Positions 7,121 to 14,856 are shown, numbered from the stretch's first letter. The stretch: 16,141 nt of DNA from Sphaerochaeta sp. (GCA_023228445.1 JALOBD010000036.1:1-16141), one strand, 5' to 3'. Notes: generated by a model not told the origin, from the sequence alone. Made by a program: numbers and translations.

Positions 7121-8614
7121 ATGGGCGATGAGAAGTGTATGGTCTCAACGAGACAAATCGTCAAACAATACCCCGGGGTCCTTGCACTCGACCATGTTGA
7201 CATTGACATCCACCGAGGCGAGATCCATGCCATCTGTGGTGAGAATGGGGCGGGTAAATCGACCTTCATCAAAATCCTTACCGGAGCGATCCAGGCGGAC
7301 TCGGGTTGCATTGAGATCGATGGGGTGACCCACACCGGTTTTACGCCAAATGAAGCACTCACTCGCCTCGGGATCTCCGCCATCTACCAGGAGTTCAACC
7401 TGATCCCGGCGCTGAGCATCGCCGAGAACCTCTTCCTCGGTGATGAGATGCTCAATCGGGGCTTTGTCGACCACAAGGCAATGAACAAGGTCGCCAGGAA
7501 GATCCTCACATCGCTCGACGTTGACCTGGACCCTCGACTGCCGGTTGCGCGACTGGCCGTCGCCTACCAGCAGATCGTCGAGATCGCCAAGGCGACGCGA
7601 CACAACGCCCGGCTGCTCATCATGGACGAGCCGACTGCTCCGCTGACGATCCATGAGGTGCAGACGTTGTTCTCGCTGGTGAGAAAGCTCAAGGAGCAGG
7701 GGATGACGATCATCTACATCTCCCATCGTCTCCAGGAGATCTTTGAATTGGCCGACCGGGTGACGGTGTTGCGTGATGGCAAGAAGATCGCCACCCTCGT
7801 CACGCGTGAGACCACCAAGGATGAGCTGATCCACCTGATGGTCAACAGAAAGCTTGACGAGACCTATCCCAAGCGGAGCCATCAAACAGGTGAGACGATC
7901 CTGGAGGTGAGGAACCTCTCCACCAGCTCCTTGTTGAGGGATATCAGCTTCACCTTGGCAAGCGGCGAAATCCTCGGGTTCGGGGGGTTGGTCGGGGCGG
8001 GGAGGACCGAGTTGGCACGGGCGATCTATGGGGCAGACCCACGTTCGTCGGGTGAAGTCCTCGTCCACAAAAAGGCGGTATCCATCCGCCACCCCCGCGA
8101 TGCTGTGGCGTTGCGGATCGGCCTGATCCCGGAGGATCGCAAACAACAGGGCATCATCAGTGAATTGTCGATCAAGGAGAACATCTCCTACAGCTCATTT
8201 GACAAGGTGCTGCGCGGTGGGCTGATCAGCATGAAGCGGATGCAACACGTTGCCCAGCGCATCATAACACTGCTGCGCATAGCGACCCCTGACGCTGAGA
8301 AGCGGGTCAAGGAGTTGTCGGGAGGCAATCAGCAGAAGGTGATCATCGCCCGCTGGCTGGCCGCCGATTGCGACCTGTTGATCTTCGATGAACCGACCAG
8401 GGGCATCGATGTCGGGGCGAAGAAGGAGATGTATGAGCATATCAATGATCTTGCCATGCAGGGGAAGGGAATCATCATCATCTCATCGGACATGCAGGAG
8501 CTGTTGGGGATGAGCGATCGGATCATCGTCATGCATGAAGGAGTGGTCACCGGAGTCCTCTGTGGGGAGGAAGCGACCCAGGACAAAGTGTTGCGTCTGG
8601 CGAGCGGGGAGTAG
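7121..8614 (+). CDS. CUT2 sugar ABC importer 1, double-domain ATPase (RbsA/MglA family)
   Basis: This 497-residue protein contains two fused nucleotide-binding domains, the normal architecture and length for RbsA, MglA and XylG. Domain 1 has Walker A GENGAGKS (40-47), Q-loop YQEFNL and Walker B LLIMDEPT, with a degenerate signature (LAVAYQQ). Domain 2 has the family's degenerate Walker A (GLVGAGRTEL), a full signature LSGGNQQK (399-406) and Walker B LLIFDEPTRGID with D423. ATP hydrolysis would energise the permease encoded immediately downstream. ATG 7121 has TGAGGAG nine or more bases upstream; ATG 7139 is a shorter alternative with a weaker site. The gene is three bases from the permease start, so the two are coupled. 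Substrate cannot be deduced. Confidence 0.93.
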   Translation: MGDEKCMVSTRQIVKQYPGVLALDHVDIDIHRGEIHAICGENGAGKSTFIKILTGAIQADSGCIEIDGVTHTGFTPNEALTRLGISAIYQEFNLIPALSIAENLFLGDEMLNRGFVDHKAMNKVARKILTSLDVDLDPRLPVARLAVAYQQIVEIAKATRHNARLLIMDEPTAPLTIHEVQTLFSLVRKLKEQGMTIIYISHRLQEIFELADRVTVLRDGKKIATLVTRETTKDELIHLMVNRKLDETYPKRSHQTGETILEVRNLSTSSLLRDISFTLASGEILGFGGLVGAGRTELARAIYGADPRSSGEVLVHKKAVSIRHPRDAVALRIGLIPEDRKQQGIISELSIKENISYSSFDKVLRGGLISMKRMQHVAQRIITLLRIATPDAEKRVKELSGGNQQKVIIARWLAADCDLLIFDEPTRGIDVGAKKEMYEHINDLAMQGKGIIIISSDMQELLGMSDRIIVMHEGVVTGVLCGEEATQDKVLRLASGE

Positions 8615-8616
8615 CA

Positions 8617-9561
8617 ATGAAAGCACTGAAGTCGATGAACATCAAACGATATGCAATTTTCGGCGTGTTGGTCCTCCTGGTGATCTTCTTCTCCATGGTC
8701 ACCAATACCTTTCTGACCACGAGCAATCTGCTCAACATCTCACGCCAGGTCTCGATGCTCGGCATCTCGGCGGTGGGCATGACGTGCGTCATCCTGACAT
8801 CGGGAATCGACCTCTCCGTCGGCTCGGTGATGGCGATTGTCAACATCATCGGCGCCAGGCTGATGACTGAATTCGGCCTGCCGATTCTTCCCGCTGCCGT
8901 GATCACCCTCTTCATCTCCGCCCTCGTGGGACTTTTGAACGGTGTGATGATCTCCTATGTCGGCGTTCCCGCCTTCATCGTGACACTGGCGACGATGATC
9001 TCCTTGCGGGGTCTGGCATACGTGCTCTGCGGGGGGATGCCGGTGTGGGGAATGCCCGATGCGTTCAGGACGTTGGGCCAAGGGTATATCGGGCCGATTC
9101 CGGTGCCGGTGGTCATCATGTTGATCGTCTTTGCACTCGGGTGGGTCTTCCTCAACCGGACACGCACCGGGCGGTACATCTACGGCCTTGGCGGGAACCA
9201 GGAGGCGGTGCGCCTTGCCGGCATCAAGACCACACGGGTTGGGGCGACCGCCTATATCATCTCGAGCCTGCTCACCGGGCTTGCCGGCCTGATCATGCTC
9301 AGCAGGATCAATACCGGCCAACCGAAGATCGGCACCGCCTTTGAGATGGATGTCATCACCGCGGTGGTCTTGGGTGGAGTGAGCATGCGCGGCGGCAGTG
9401 GCTCGATCCTGGGTGTCCTCGTCGGGGTGTTCATCACCGGAATCCTCTCCAACGGGATGATCTTGCTCAATATCAGCGAATACTACCAGCAGATTGCCAA
9501 GGGTCTGGTGCTCTTGTTCGCCGTGACCTTCGACACCGTCGCAAACTTGAGGAAGGCATGA
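8617..9561 (+). CDS. CUT2 sugar ABC importer 1, permease (RbsC family)
   Basis: The 314-residue polytopic membrane protein has repeated hydrophobic segments throughout and the family motifs ILTSGIDLSVGSV in the first third, SYVGVPAFIVTLATM in the middle and VLGGVSMRGGSGSILG near the C-terminus. These match BPD_transp_2 permeases, which usually work as homodimers with one RbsA-type ATPase. GGGGAG (8606-8611) precedes ATG 8617 and overlaps the end of the ATPase gene. It completes the first importer: binding protein, ATPase, permease. The coding region ends at TGA 9559-9561. Confidence 0.92.
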   Translation: MKALKSMNIKRYAIFGVLVLLVIFFSMVTNTFLTTSNLLNISRQVSMLGISAVGMTCVILTSGIDLSVGSVMAIVNIIGARLMTEFGLPILPAAVITLFISALVGLLNGVMISYVGVPAFIVTLATMISLRGLAYVLCGGMPVWGMPDAFRTLGQGYIGPIPVPVVIMLIVFALGWVFLNRTRTGRYIYGLGGNQEAVRLAGIKTTRVGATAYIISSLLTGLAGLIMLSRINTGQPKIGTAFEMDVITAVVLGGVSMRGGSGSILGVLVGVFITGILSNGMILLNISEYYQQIAKGLVLLFAVTFDTVANLRKA

Positions 9562-9749
9562 ATGGAATCAATGAGACAGAAGCCCATTGTGATAGGACCG
9601 GGCACAGCAATGAACTGGGGTGCCATTACAATCAATTCACACTGGCTTTGTTTCTGATTAGCGATATACTGGGGGGTAAGATCGTTGATTTTACTCCAGT
9701 GGATGCTGCCCCTTCCGGGACAGCTGAAAAAACAACGTGGAGGATTTAT
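9562..9749 (+). other. 188-nt spacer between the two importers, with a small hairpin
   Basis: This is the longest gap inside the six-gene run. A TATACT (9665-9670) could serve as a -10, but I see no matching -35 at proper spacing. GCTGCCCC (9705-9712) and GGGACAGC (9717-9724) form a short stem with one mismatch. None of the tandem 12-bp boxes occurs here. The frame of the next gene is open through the whole spacer, but that stretch does not resemble a protein domain. Confidence 0.4.
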
Positions 9750-10706
9750 ATGAAAGGGAAGAGAGCAATTGCACTGCTGTGCATCCTGCTACTGGTTGTG
9801 GGAGGTTCCCTGCTCTTTGCGGGAGGGGCCAAGGAAGCGAAGGTAAAGCAACCGACGTTCGTCATGGTACCCAAATTGGTACACCCGTTCTATGAGCCGT
9901 GTATCGAAGGGTTCAAGGACGCCGGGGCCAAGTATGGTGTGAAGGTTGAGGTCGAGAGCCCGCCCAAACTGGATATCGCGCTCCAGGTGAAGGTCATCGA
10001 GGACCTCATCGCACGAGGCGTTGATGGAATAGCAATTTCAGCGGTGGACAACAAGGGTCTGAAGGCGGTCATCGACGAAGCCCTCGCTGCCGGGATCAAG
10101 GTCATCTGCTTTGACGCGGATGCCCCGGACACCAACCGAGCCACCTACGTCGGGACGAACAATACCGAGGCGGGCGTCACTGCTGCCAAATTCCTCTTCG
10201 ACCTGATGGGAGGCAAGGGCAATATGGCCATCATCCAAGGTGGATTGACCCCGAACCTCAACGAGCGCCAAGAGGGAATCCGCAACGCGGCGAAGAACTC
10301 GGGTGTCGAGATCATCGCCTTCGAGGACTACCAAGCGGACTTCGCCCTTGGGATCAACAAGACCGAGGCGCTGCTGGAGACCTATCCGAACCTTGATGCC
10401 ATCTTCGGTGTCGAGGCGTATGGCGCCCCTGTGGCAGCCACGGTGCTCAAGGAGCAGGGCAGGGTGGGGCAGATCATCGTCGGAGGCTTCGACGACCTGG
10501 CTGAGACGATCACGGGAATCCGGGATGGTTCGGTTCAGTTCTGTCTTGTACAGAAAGCGTACAAGATGGGGTGGATGTCCGTCGAGATTCTCCAGGATCT
10601 CATGCAGGGCAAGTCGGTGGCACCGGTCATTGACACTGGTGTCATCATCGTGACGAAGGACAACGTCGACTCCTACATGGAAGAGGTCAAGGCGGAGTTC
10701 CTGTAA
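9750..10706 (+). CDS. Periplasmic sugar-binding protein of CUT2 ABC importer 2
   Basis: The 318-residue Peripla_BP_4 protein has a signal peptide (KGKR, then a Leu/Ile/Val-rich core) and likely cleavage after LLFA, leaving GGAKEAKVKQPTF. No lipobox Cys is present, so it should be soluble in the periplasm. The first strand FVMVPKLVHPFYEP, the aromatic-flanked ligand loop, VDGIAISAVD, IQGGLTPNLNERQEG and VGGFDD are typical of ribose-type binding proteins. It is clearly diverged from the first binding protein, so the two probably bind different ligands. ATG 9750 has GGAGG (9739-9743) six bases upstream. An in-frame ATG at 9558 overlaps the permease stop and would add 64 residues before the signal peptide; it is rejected. 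Confidence 0.9.
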   Translation: MKGKRAIALLCILLLVVGGSLLFAGGAKEAKVKQPTFVMVPKLVHPFYEPCIEGFKDAGAKYGVKVEVESPPKLDIALQVKVIEDLIARGVDGIAISAVDNKGLKAVIDEALAAGIKVICFDADAPDTNRATYVGTNNTEAGVTAAKFLFDLMGGKGNMAIIQGGLTPNLNERQEGIRNAAKNSGVEIIAFEDYQADFALGINKTEALLETYPNLDAIFGVEAYGAPVAATVLKEQGRVGQIIVGGFDDLAETITGIRDGSVQFCLVQKAYKMGWMSVEILQDLMQGKSVAPVIDTGVIIVTKDNVDSYMEEVKAEFL

Positions 10707-10717
10707 TACCCAAACAA

Positions 10718-10746
10718 GGATGCCGGGCAATGTTGCCCGGCAATCC
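10718..10746 (+). other. Strong intercistronic hairpin after binding protein 2
   Basis: TGCCGGGCAA (10721-10730) is perfectly complementary to TTGCCCGGCA (10733-10742). GGA (10718-10720) and TCC (10744-10746) can extend the stem past a one-base bulge. There is no T-run, so a stabilising or processing stem that protects the binding-protein mRNA is more likely than a terminator. Confidence 0.6.
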
Positions 10747-10759
10747 TGAAGGATTGAGT

Positions 10760-11752
10760 ATGGCTATCGAGACCGAAGTGGGTGTTCCCATTGAGAAGAG
10801 ACGACCCCTGAGAGTGAGAGAGACGTTGGTGGGCGTGCTGAAGATGCGCGAATCGGCGATCTTCCTGGCTCTGTTGGGCATCATGATCGTGATCACCATC
10901 GTAGCGCCGAACTTTGCGACGTCGGGGAACATCTATCGCGTTTCACGTCAGATCTCCTTTGTCGCCATCGCCTCGCTGGGCGTATTCACCGTGATTCTCA
11001 CCGGGGGCATCGATCTGTCACTCGGCTCCATCATCGGTATCAGCGGGGTGATCAGCGGCCTATGCATGGAGGCGGGGGTACACTACCTGCTCTCCATAGG
11101 GATCGGGTTGGTCACCGGATGCCTGGTCGGCGCAATCAACGGGCTGTTGGTCTCATATGTCGGCATTACCCCGTTCATCGTGACGCTCGGGATGCTGAGC
11201 ATGGCCCGGGGGAGCATCTGGATCATCACCAAGGGGTGGCCCGTTGAAAACATCGATGAACGGATCCTCGTGCTGAGCCAAGGAGATATTCTGGGCATCC
11301 CGGTTCCGGTCATCATCATGCTCTTCATCTCGATCATCGTGCACTTTGTCATGCGATCCACCGTATTCGGCCGCCGTGTCTATGCCATCGGCGGCAACGA
11401 GGAAGCGACGAGACTGAGCGGCATCGATGTGAAGAAGATCAAGTGCATCGTCTACGCCATCAGCGGCCTGATGGCAGCCATCACCGGTATCATGCTGGTG
11501 GCACGGTTCAACTCCGCCCAGACCTCGAGCGGGGATGGCTGGGAACTCGATGCCATCGCAGCGGCGGTCATCGGTGGGGCATCGCTGCAGGGTGGGGCCG
11601 GCAGTGTGATCGGTGTGCTCATCGGTGCGGCGATCATGGGGGTGATCCGCAACGGCCTCGTGTTGATGAAGATTTCAGCCTACTGGCAAACCGCCATCAT
11701 GGGCTTGATCATCGTGCTGGCGGCGGTCATCGACCGCATCAAGAACAGATAG
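10760..11752 (+). CDS. CUT2 sugar ABC importer 2, permease (RbsC family)
   Basis: The 330-residue membrane protein has a charged N-terminal tail of about 25 residues, then repeated hydrophobic segments. ILTGGIDLSLGSI, SYVGITPFIVTLGML and IGGASLQGGAGSVIG are the same landmarks seen in the first permease. Overall identity between the two is partial, so they are paralogues rather than a recent duplication. ATG 10760 is preceded by AAGGA (10749-10753) at six bases. The earlier in-frame ATG at 10730 lies inside the hairpin and would add ten unrelated residues. The protein should form the channel of importer 2 with the ATPase encoded next. Confidence 0.92.
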   Translation: MAIETEVGVPIEKRRPLRVRETLVGVLKMRESAIFLALLGIMIVITIVAPNFATSGNIYRVSRQISFVAIASLGVFTVILTGGIDLSLGSIIGISGVISGLCMEAGVHYLLSIGIGLVTGCLVGAINGLLVSYVGITPFIVTLGMLSMARGSIWIITKGWPVENIDERILVLSQGDILGIPVPVIIMLFISIIVHFVMRSTVFGRRVYAIGGNEEATRLSGIDVKKIKCIVYAISGLMAAITGIMLVARFNSAQTSSGDGWELDAIAAAVIGGASLQGGAGSVIGVLIGAAIMGVIRNGLVLMKISAYWQTAIMGLIIVLAAVIDRIKNR

Positions 11753-11762
11753 GTGGGCAGCG

Positions 11763-13256
11763 GTGGAATACCTGGTTGAAATGCGTCAGATCTCCAAACA
11801 ATTCCCCGGTGTCAGGGCGCTTCGGGATGTGGACTTCAGCATCCGCGAGGGGGAGATCGTATGCTTGTTGGGGGAGAATGGGGCAGGAAAATCCACGTTG
11901 ATGAAGATTCTCACCGGTGTCTACAAACAGGACTGTGGAACAATCTACTACCGCGGCCAAGAGCTGGTGCTCAACAACCCCAAGGATGCGTATGAACGAG
12001 GCATCAACATCATCTTCCAGGAGTTCAACCTCTGCCCAAACCTCTCGGCGATGGAGAATCTCTTCCTTGGCAATGAGAACCGTACCAAGCGAGGGCTCTT
12101 CTCCTACACCAAGACGCGCAAACGGGCGCAACAGCTCTTTGAGATGCTCGATATCGACATCGACTGCGATGCAAAGGTCTCCCAGTTGAATGTCGCCCGA
12201 CAGCAGATGGTGGAGATCGCCAAAGCCCTTGCCTACGATACGAAGCTGCTCATCATGGATGAGCCGACCTCGGCGTTGACCGACAAGGAGATCACCACAC
12301 TGCTCGCCATCATGCGCACCCTCAAGAGACGGGGGGTTGCAATCATCTTCATCAGCCATAAGCTGGAGGAGGTCCTCCAGATCAGCGACCGGATCGTGGT
12401 GTTGCGTGACGGGGAGAACTGTGGGGATGTGGAGACTGCACAGGCGACGAAGAACCATCTGGTCTCCTTGATGGTCGGGCGTGCGGTCACCAATGGCAGC
12501 GCAAAACGAACAACTATCCCATCACAGGAGACGTTGCTGGAGGCGGAGGGAATTTGTGGAGGGAGGATCCAGGATGCCTCATTCTCCATCAAAAAAGGGG
12601 AGATCCTCGGCTTCGCCGGGTTGGTCGGCTCGGGGCGTTCTGCCCTTGCCCGCCTGATCATCGGGGCTGAGAAGCGGAGCGCCGGTACCATAACACTCAA
12701 CGGGAGCAGCGTGGTGATCCGCCACCCCAAGGATTCGATTGCAGCCGGCATCGCCTACCTTCCTGACGACCGCAAGAACATGGGCTTGGTGCTGCCGATG
12801 ACGGTGCGCGAGAACACCACCATGTGTATCCATGAGAAGATCAGGCGGCTGCTGGGAATCATCAGCAGCAAAGAGGAGCACCTGGTCGTGAATCGATACA
12901 TTGATGAGCTGGATATCAGGGTGTACTCGAGCGAACAGAAGGTGAGCACGCTCAGCGGGGGCAACCAGCAGAAAATCGTCATCGCCAAGTCGCTTGCCGT
13001 AACCCCAAAACTCTTGATCCTCTGCGAGCCCACCCGTGGTATCGACGTGGGAGCGAAGGCGGAGGTCCACAACATCATCTTCCAGCTGGCCGACCAGGGG
13101 ATCAGCATCATCGTCATCTCTTCCGAGCTCCAGGAGATCTTCAACCTGAGCGACCGCATCATTGTGATGCACGAAGGGGTGATCACCGCCAACCTTCCCC
13201 GCCATGAGGCCACCCAGGAGGTGGTGATGCGCGCTGCGATCGGAACAGCCTCATAA
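11763..13256 (+). CDS. CUT2 sugar ABC importer 2, double-domain ATPase (RbsA family) with altered second Walker B
   Basis: This 497-residue RbsA/MglA-type ATPase starts at GTG 11763, with AGGTGG (11751-11756) as ribosome binding site overlapping the permease stop. Domain 1 has intact Walker A GENGAGKST, FQEFNL Q-loop and Walker B LLIMDEPTSAL. Domain 2 has a degenerate Walker A (GLVGSGRSAL), an intact signature LSGGNQQK, and Walker B LLILCEPTRGID, in which the usual Asp is C421. The composite ATP site built from domain 1 Walker motifs and the domain 2 signature looks intact. The other site, already weak in this family, appears further decayed. It is the last gene of the transporter run. An ATG at 11781 would remove six residues and is a less likely start. 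Confidence 0.92.
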   Translation: MEYLVEMRQISKQFPGVRALRDVDFSIREGEIVCLLGENGAGKSTLMKILTGVYKQDCGTIYYRGQELVLNNPKDAYERGINIIFQEFNLCPNLSAMENLFLGNENRTKRGLFSYTKTRKRAQQLFEMLDIDIDCDAKVSQLNVARQQMVEIAKALAYDTKLLIMDEPTSALTDKEITTLLAIMRTLKRRGVAIIFISHKLEEVLQISDRIVVLRDGENCGDVETAQATKNHLVSLMVGRAVTNGSAKRTTIPSQETLLEAEGICGGRIQDASFSIKKGEILGFAGLVGSGRSALARLIIGAEKRSAGTITLNGSSVVIRHPKDSIAAGIAYLPDDRKNMGLVLPMTVRENTTMCIHEKIRRLLGIISSKEEHLVVNRYIDELDIRVYSSEQKVSTLSGGNQQKIVIAKSLAVTPKLLILCEPTRGIDVGAKAEVHNIIFQLADQGISIIVISSELQEIFNLSDRIIVMHEGVITANLPRHEATQEVVMRAAIGTAS

Positions 13257-13307
13257 TCTTGGCACTTTCCAGGAGCTTTCCACCCGATAGGATGCATCAG
13301 ACGAGCT

Positions 13308-13329
13308 GAATTGGCCGAATGGCCGGTTT
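13308..13329 (+). terminator. Possible terminator of the transporter run
   Basis: AATTGGCC (13309-13316) pairs with GGCCGGTT (13321-13328) around a GAAT tetraloop, with two G-T pairs and a further possible G-T closing pair. Only three Ts follow, so it is a weak candidate. It lies just before the fol promoter, where termination is expected. Confidence 0.4.
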
Positions 13330-13344
13330 CACCGTGTCTGTTCA

Positions 13345-13373
13345 TTGACGGTACGTGGGAAAAACACTATATA
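13345..13373 (+). promoter_or_regulatory. Promoter of the fol operon
   Basis: TTGACG (13345-13350) is followed after 17 bp by TATATA (13368-13373), giving a start near 13380 and a leader of about 114 nt. The -10 overlaps the left arm of the dyad at 13367-13402, which would let a bound protein block polymerase. Confidence 0.6.
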
Positions 13374-13402
13374 TGAATATGTGCACACATGAGCATATAT
13401 AG
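13367..13402. promoter_or_regulatory. 36-bp dyad overlapping the fol promoter, likely operator
   Basis: The outer arms CTATATATG (13367-13375) and CATATATAG (13394-13402) are perfect inverted repeats. The inner arms ATGTG (13379-13383) and CACAT (13386-13390) share the same centre. Only three bases per side (13376-13378, 13391-13393) break the symmetry. It does not resemble the tandem repeats of the sugar genes, so a different regulator is expected. None is encoded beside it. Confidence 0.6.
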
Positions 13403-13410
13403 GTTGTGTT

Positions 13411-13487
13411 GGAGAGCCTTCCACTGACCTGCCGCCCTTCTTCTCACGGCGATCATCACCACGCTCTCCCTCGCGACAAAAGAAGGG
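13411..13487 (+). promoter_or_regulatory. folE leader with pairing that could hide the ribosome binding site
   Basis: CCCTTCTT (13435-13442) is fully complementary to AAGAAGGG (13480-13487), the folE ribosome binding site. GGAGAGC (13411-13417) is fully complementary to GCTCTCC (13463-13469), and that stem would enclose the CCCTTCTT segment. The two helices cross, so they may be mutually exclusive or form a pseudoknot. I do not recognise a known tetrahydrofolate riboswitch consensus. Confidence 0.4.
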
Positions 13488-13493
13488 AACGCA

Positions 13494-14147
13494 ATGAGTA
13501 CGATCAATACCAATGAATATGAAGCGGCCATGGACCTCAAACCCAGGACCATCACCGACGAGCAAGCCTCCATTTTTGAGGGGTACGTCTCGCAGATCTT
13601 CGCTGCCATGGGCATGGACATGGATACCCAGTCCACCAAGGAGACGCCAAAGCGTTTCATCAAAGCGCTCTTTGAAGCGACCGACGGGTATGACGGGGAC
13701 CCAAACCTTATCAAGACTTTCGAGGCTGAGTGTCATGCTCCCAGCGGCTGTCCGCTGTCTCAGATCATCCAGGGCCCGATCCCCTTCCATTCGCTGTGTG
13801 AACACCACGTGTTGCCCTTCTATGGAAACGTCTACATCGGCTACATCGCAAAGAGCAACATCATCGGCCTCTCCAAGCTCACCCGTTTGGTGAACCTCTT
13901 CTCCCGCCGCTTCGGTGTCCAAGAGCGAATCGGCGTGCAGATCGCCGACCTCTTGGAGGAGAGTACCCACCCGGAGGGCATCGCCGTCTACATCGAAGCC
14001 CACCACATGTGCATGGAGATGCGCGGGGTGCGCGAGCGCGAGCCGCTGACACGCACCACCGTATGGCGGGGCAGTTATGCACATGACCCATCGCTGAGAG
14101 CAGAGTTTCTCACCTTCTGTGGGGTACAAAGCCATGAAAGAGGTTGA
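13494..14147 (+). CDS. folE: GTP cyclohydrolase I (FolE1)
   Basis: The 217-residue enzyme converts GTP to 7,8-dihydroneopterin triphosphate, the first step of folate and other pterin synthesis. The zinc ligands are visible as C102 and H105 (SLCEHH) and C173 (HHMCMEMRG). ETPKRF, IGLSKLTRLV, RRFGVQERIGVQIAD and the C-terminal TRTTVWRG are standard for the type I homodecamer. Length is normal. ATG 13494 follows AAGAAGGG by six bases. It is the first gene of the fol run, and its last 14 bases overlap the next gene. Confidence 0.96.
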   Translation: MSTINTNEYEAAMDLKPRTITDEQASIFEGYVSQIFAAMGMDMDTQSTKETPKRFIKALFEATDGYDGDPNLIKTFEAECHAPSGCPLSQIIQGPIPFHSLCEHHVLPFYGNVYIGYIAKSNIIGLSKLTRLVNLFSRRFGVQERIGVQIADLLEESTHPEGIAVYIEAHHMCMEMRGVREREPLTRTTVWRGSYAHDPSLRAEFLTFCGVQSHERG

Positions 14148-14847
14148 GTACACCCTCATCACCGGTGCAGCCAAGCGGGTGGGGCGGGCCATTGCCCTCC
14201 ACTTGGCCGAACATGGGCATGATATCGCTGTCCACTACCACCACTCGCTCGGTGATGCAGAGACGTTGAAAGGGGAGATCGAAGCCCTCGGCCGCAAGGC
14301 CCTCCTCGTGCAGGCCGACCTTGGCCAGAGTGAGGAGGCGGGCACAATCATCACGTCCATCCTCGAGGTCGGGAGGGTCAGGGCGGTGGTCAACAACGCT
14401 TCGATCTTCGAGCAATTCGATCTACGGACGACCACAGTGGACGCGTGGCAACGCCACCTGGCGGTGAACCTCACCGCACCCTTGCTCATCTCGCAAGCCT
14501 ATGCAGAGACCGGGACAGGCGGCAGGATTGTCAACCTGCTCGACTGGCGCGTGGCGCGCAGCGACCCAAACCACCTGCCCTATGCGGTGAGTAAGGCCGC
14601 GCTCGAGGCGCTGACGCGCAACCTGGCAGTAGCCCTTGCCCCCGCCTTTCAAGTAAACGGTCTTGCCCTCGGTGCGGTGTTGCCGCCCTCGGATGGGCGG
14701 GATGTCGCCCATCTCCTCAAGGATGTACCGTCACACCGGTGGGCCGACCTCTCTGAAGTGGGGGAAGCGGTGCGATTTTTACTCGATGGACCGGCGTACA
14801 TCACCGGTGAGGTGATCACCATCGATGGCGGGCGCCATCTGGTGTAG
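14134..14847 (+). CDS. folM: FolM-like pteridine reductase (SDR; dihydromonapterin/dihydrofolate reductase)
   Basis: The 237-residue SDR has TGAAKRVG (10-17), the TGx3RxG form used by pteridine reductases. VHYHHS at the end of strand two fits NADPH binding. The catalytic Ser is replaced by D137, exactly 13 residues before Y150 of the YxxxK pair (Y150, K154), as in PTR1 and FolM. The C-terminal IDGGRHLV is close to E. coli FolM. It would reduce dihydropterins, and may supply dihydrofolate reductase activity, next to FolE and FolB. ATG 14134 overlaps folE by 14 bases. GTG 14119 is an alternative that adds five residues. That it acts on dihydrofolate or dihydromonapterin is inferred from family and context. 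Confidence 0.85.
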   Translation: MKEVEYTLITGAAKRVGRAIALHLAEHGHDIAVHYHHSLGDAETLKGEIEALGRKALLVQADLGQSEEAGTIITSILEVGRVRAVVNNASIFEQFDLRTTTVDAWQRHLAVNLTAPLLISQAYAETGTGGRIVNLLDWRVARSDPNHLPYAVSKAALEALTRNLAVALAPAFQVNGLALGAVLPPSDGRDVAHLLKDVPSHRWADLSEVGEAVRFLLDGPAYITGEVITIDGGRHLV

Positions 14848-14856
14848 GAGGAGGCG

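Noticed and set aside
7145..8146. 333-codon minus-strand frame inside ATPase 1
   Set aside because: It lies fully opposite a canonical RbsA-type gene and resembles no protein family.
9636..9670. Promoter for importer 2 (TTCACA ... TATACT)
   Set aside because: The spacing between the elements is 23 bp, and no better -35 is found, so it was not called.
9558..9749. 64-codon N-terminal extension of binding protein 2 starting at the permease stop
   Set aside because: It would place about 64 hydrophilic residues ahead of an obvious signal peptide. ATG 9750 has a strong GGAGG.
10038..10730. 230-codon minus-strand frame opposite binding protein 2
   Set aside because: It is a shadow frame, low in hydrophobic structure and without a domain.
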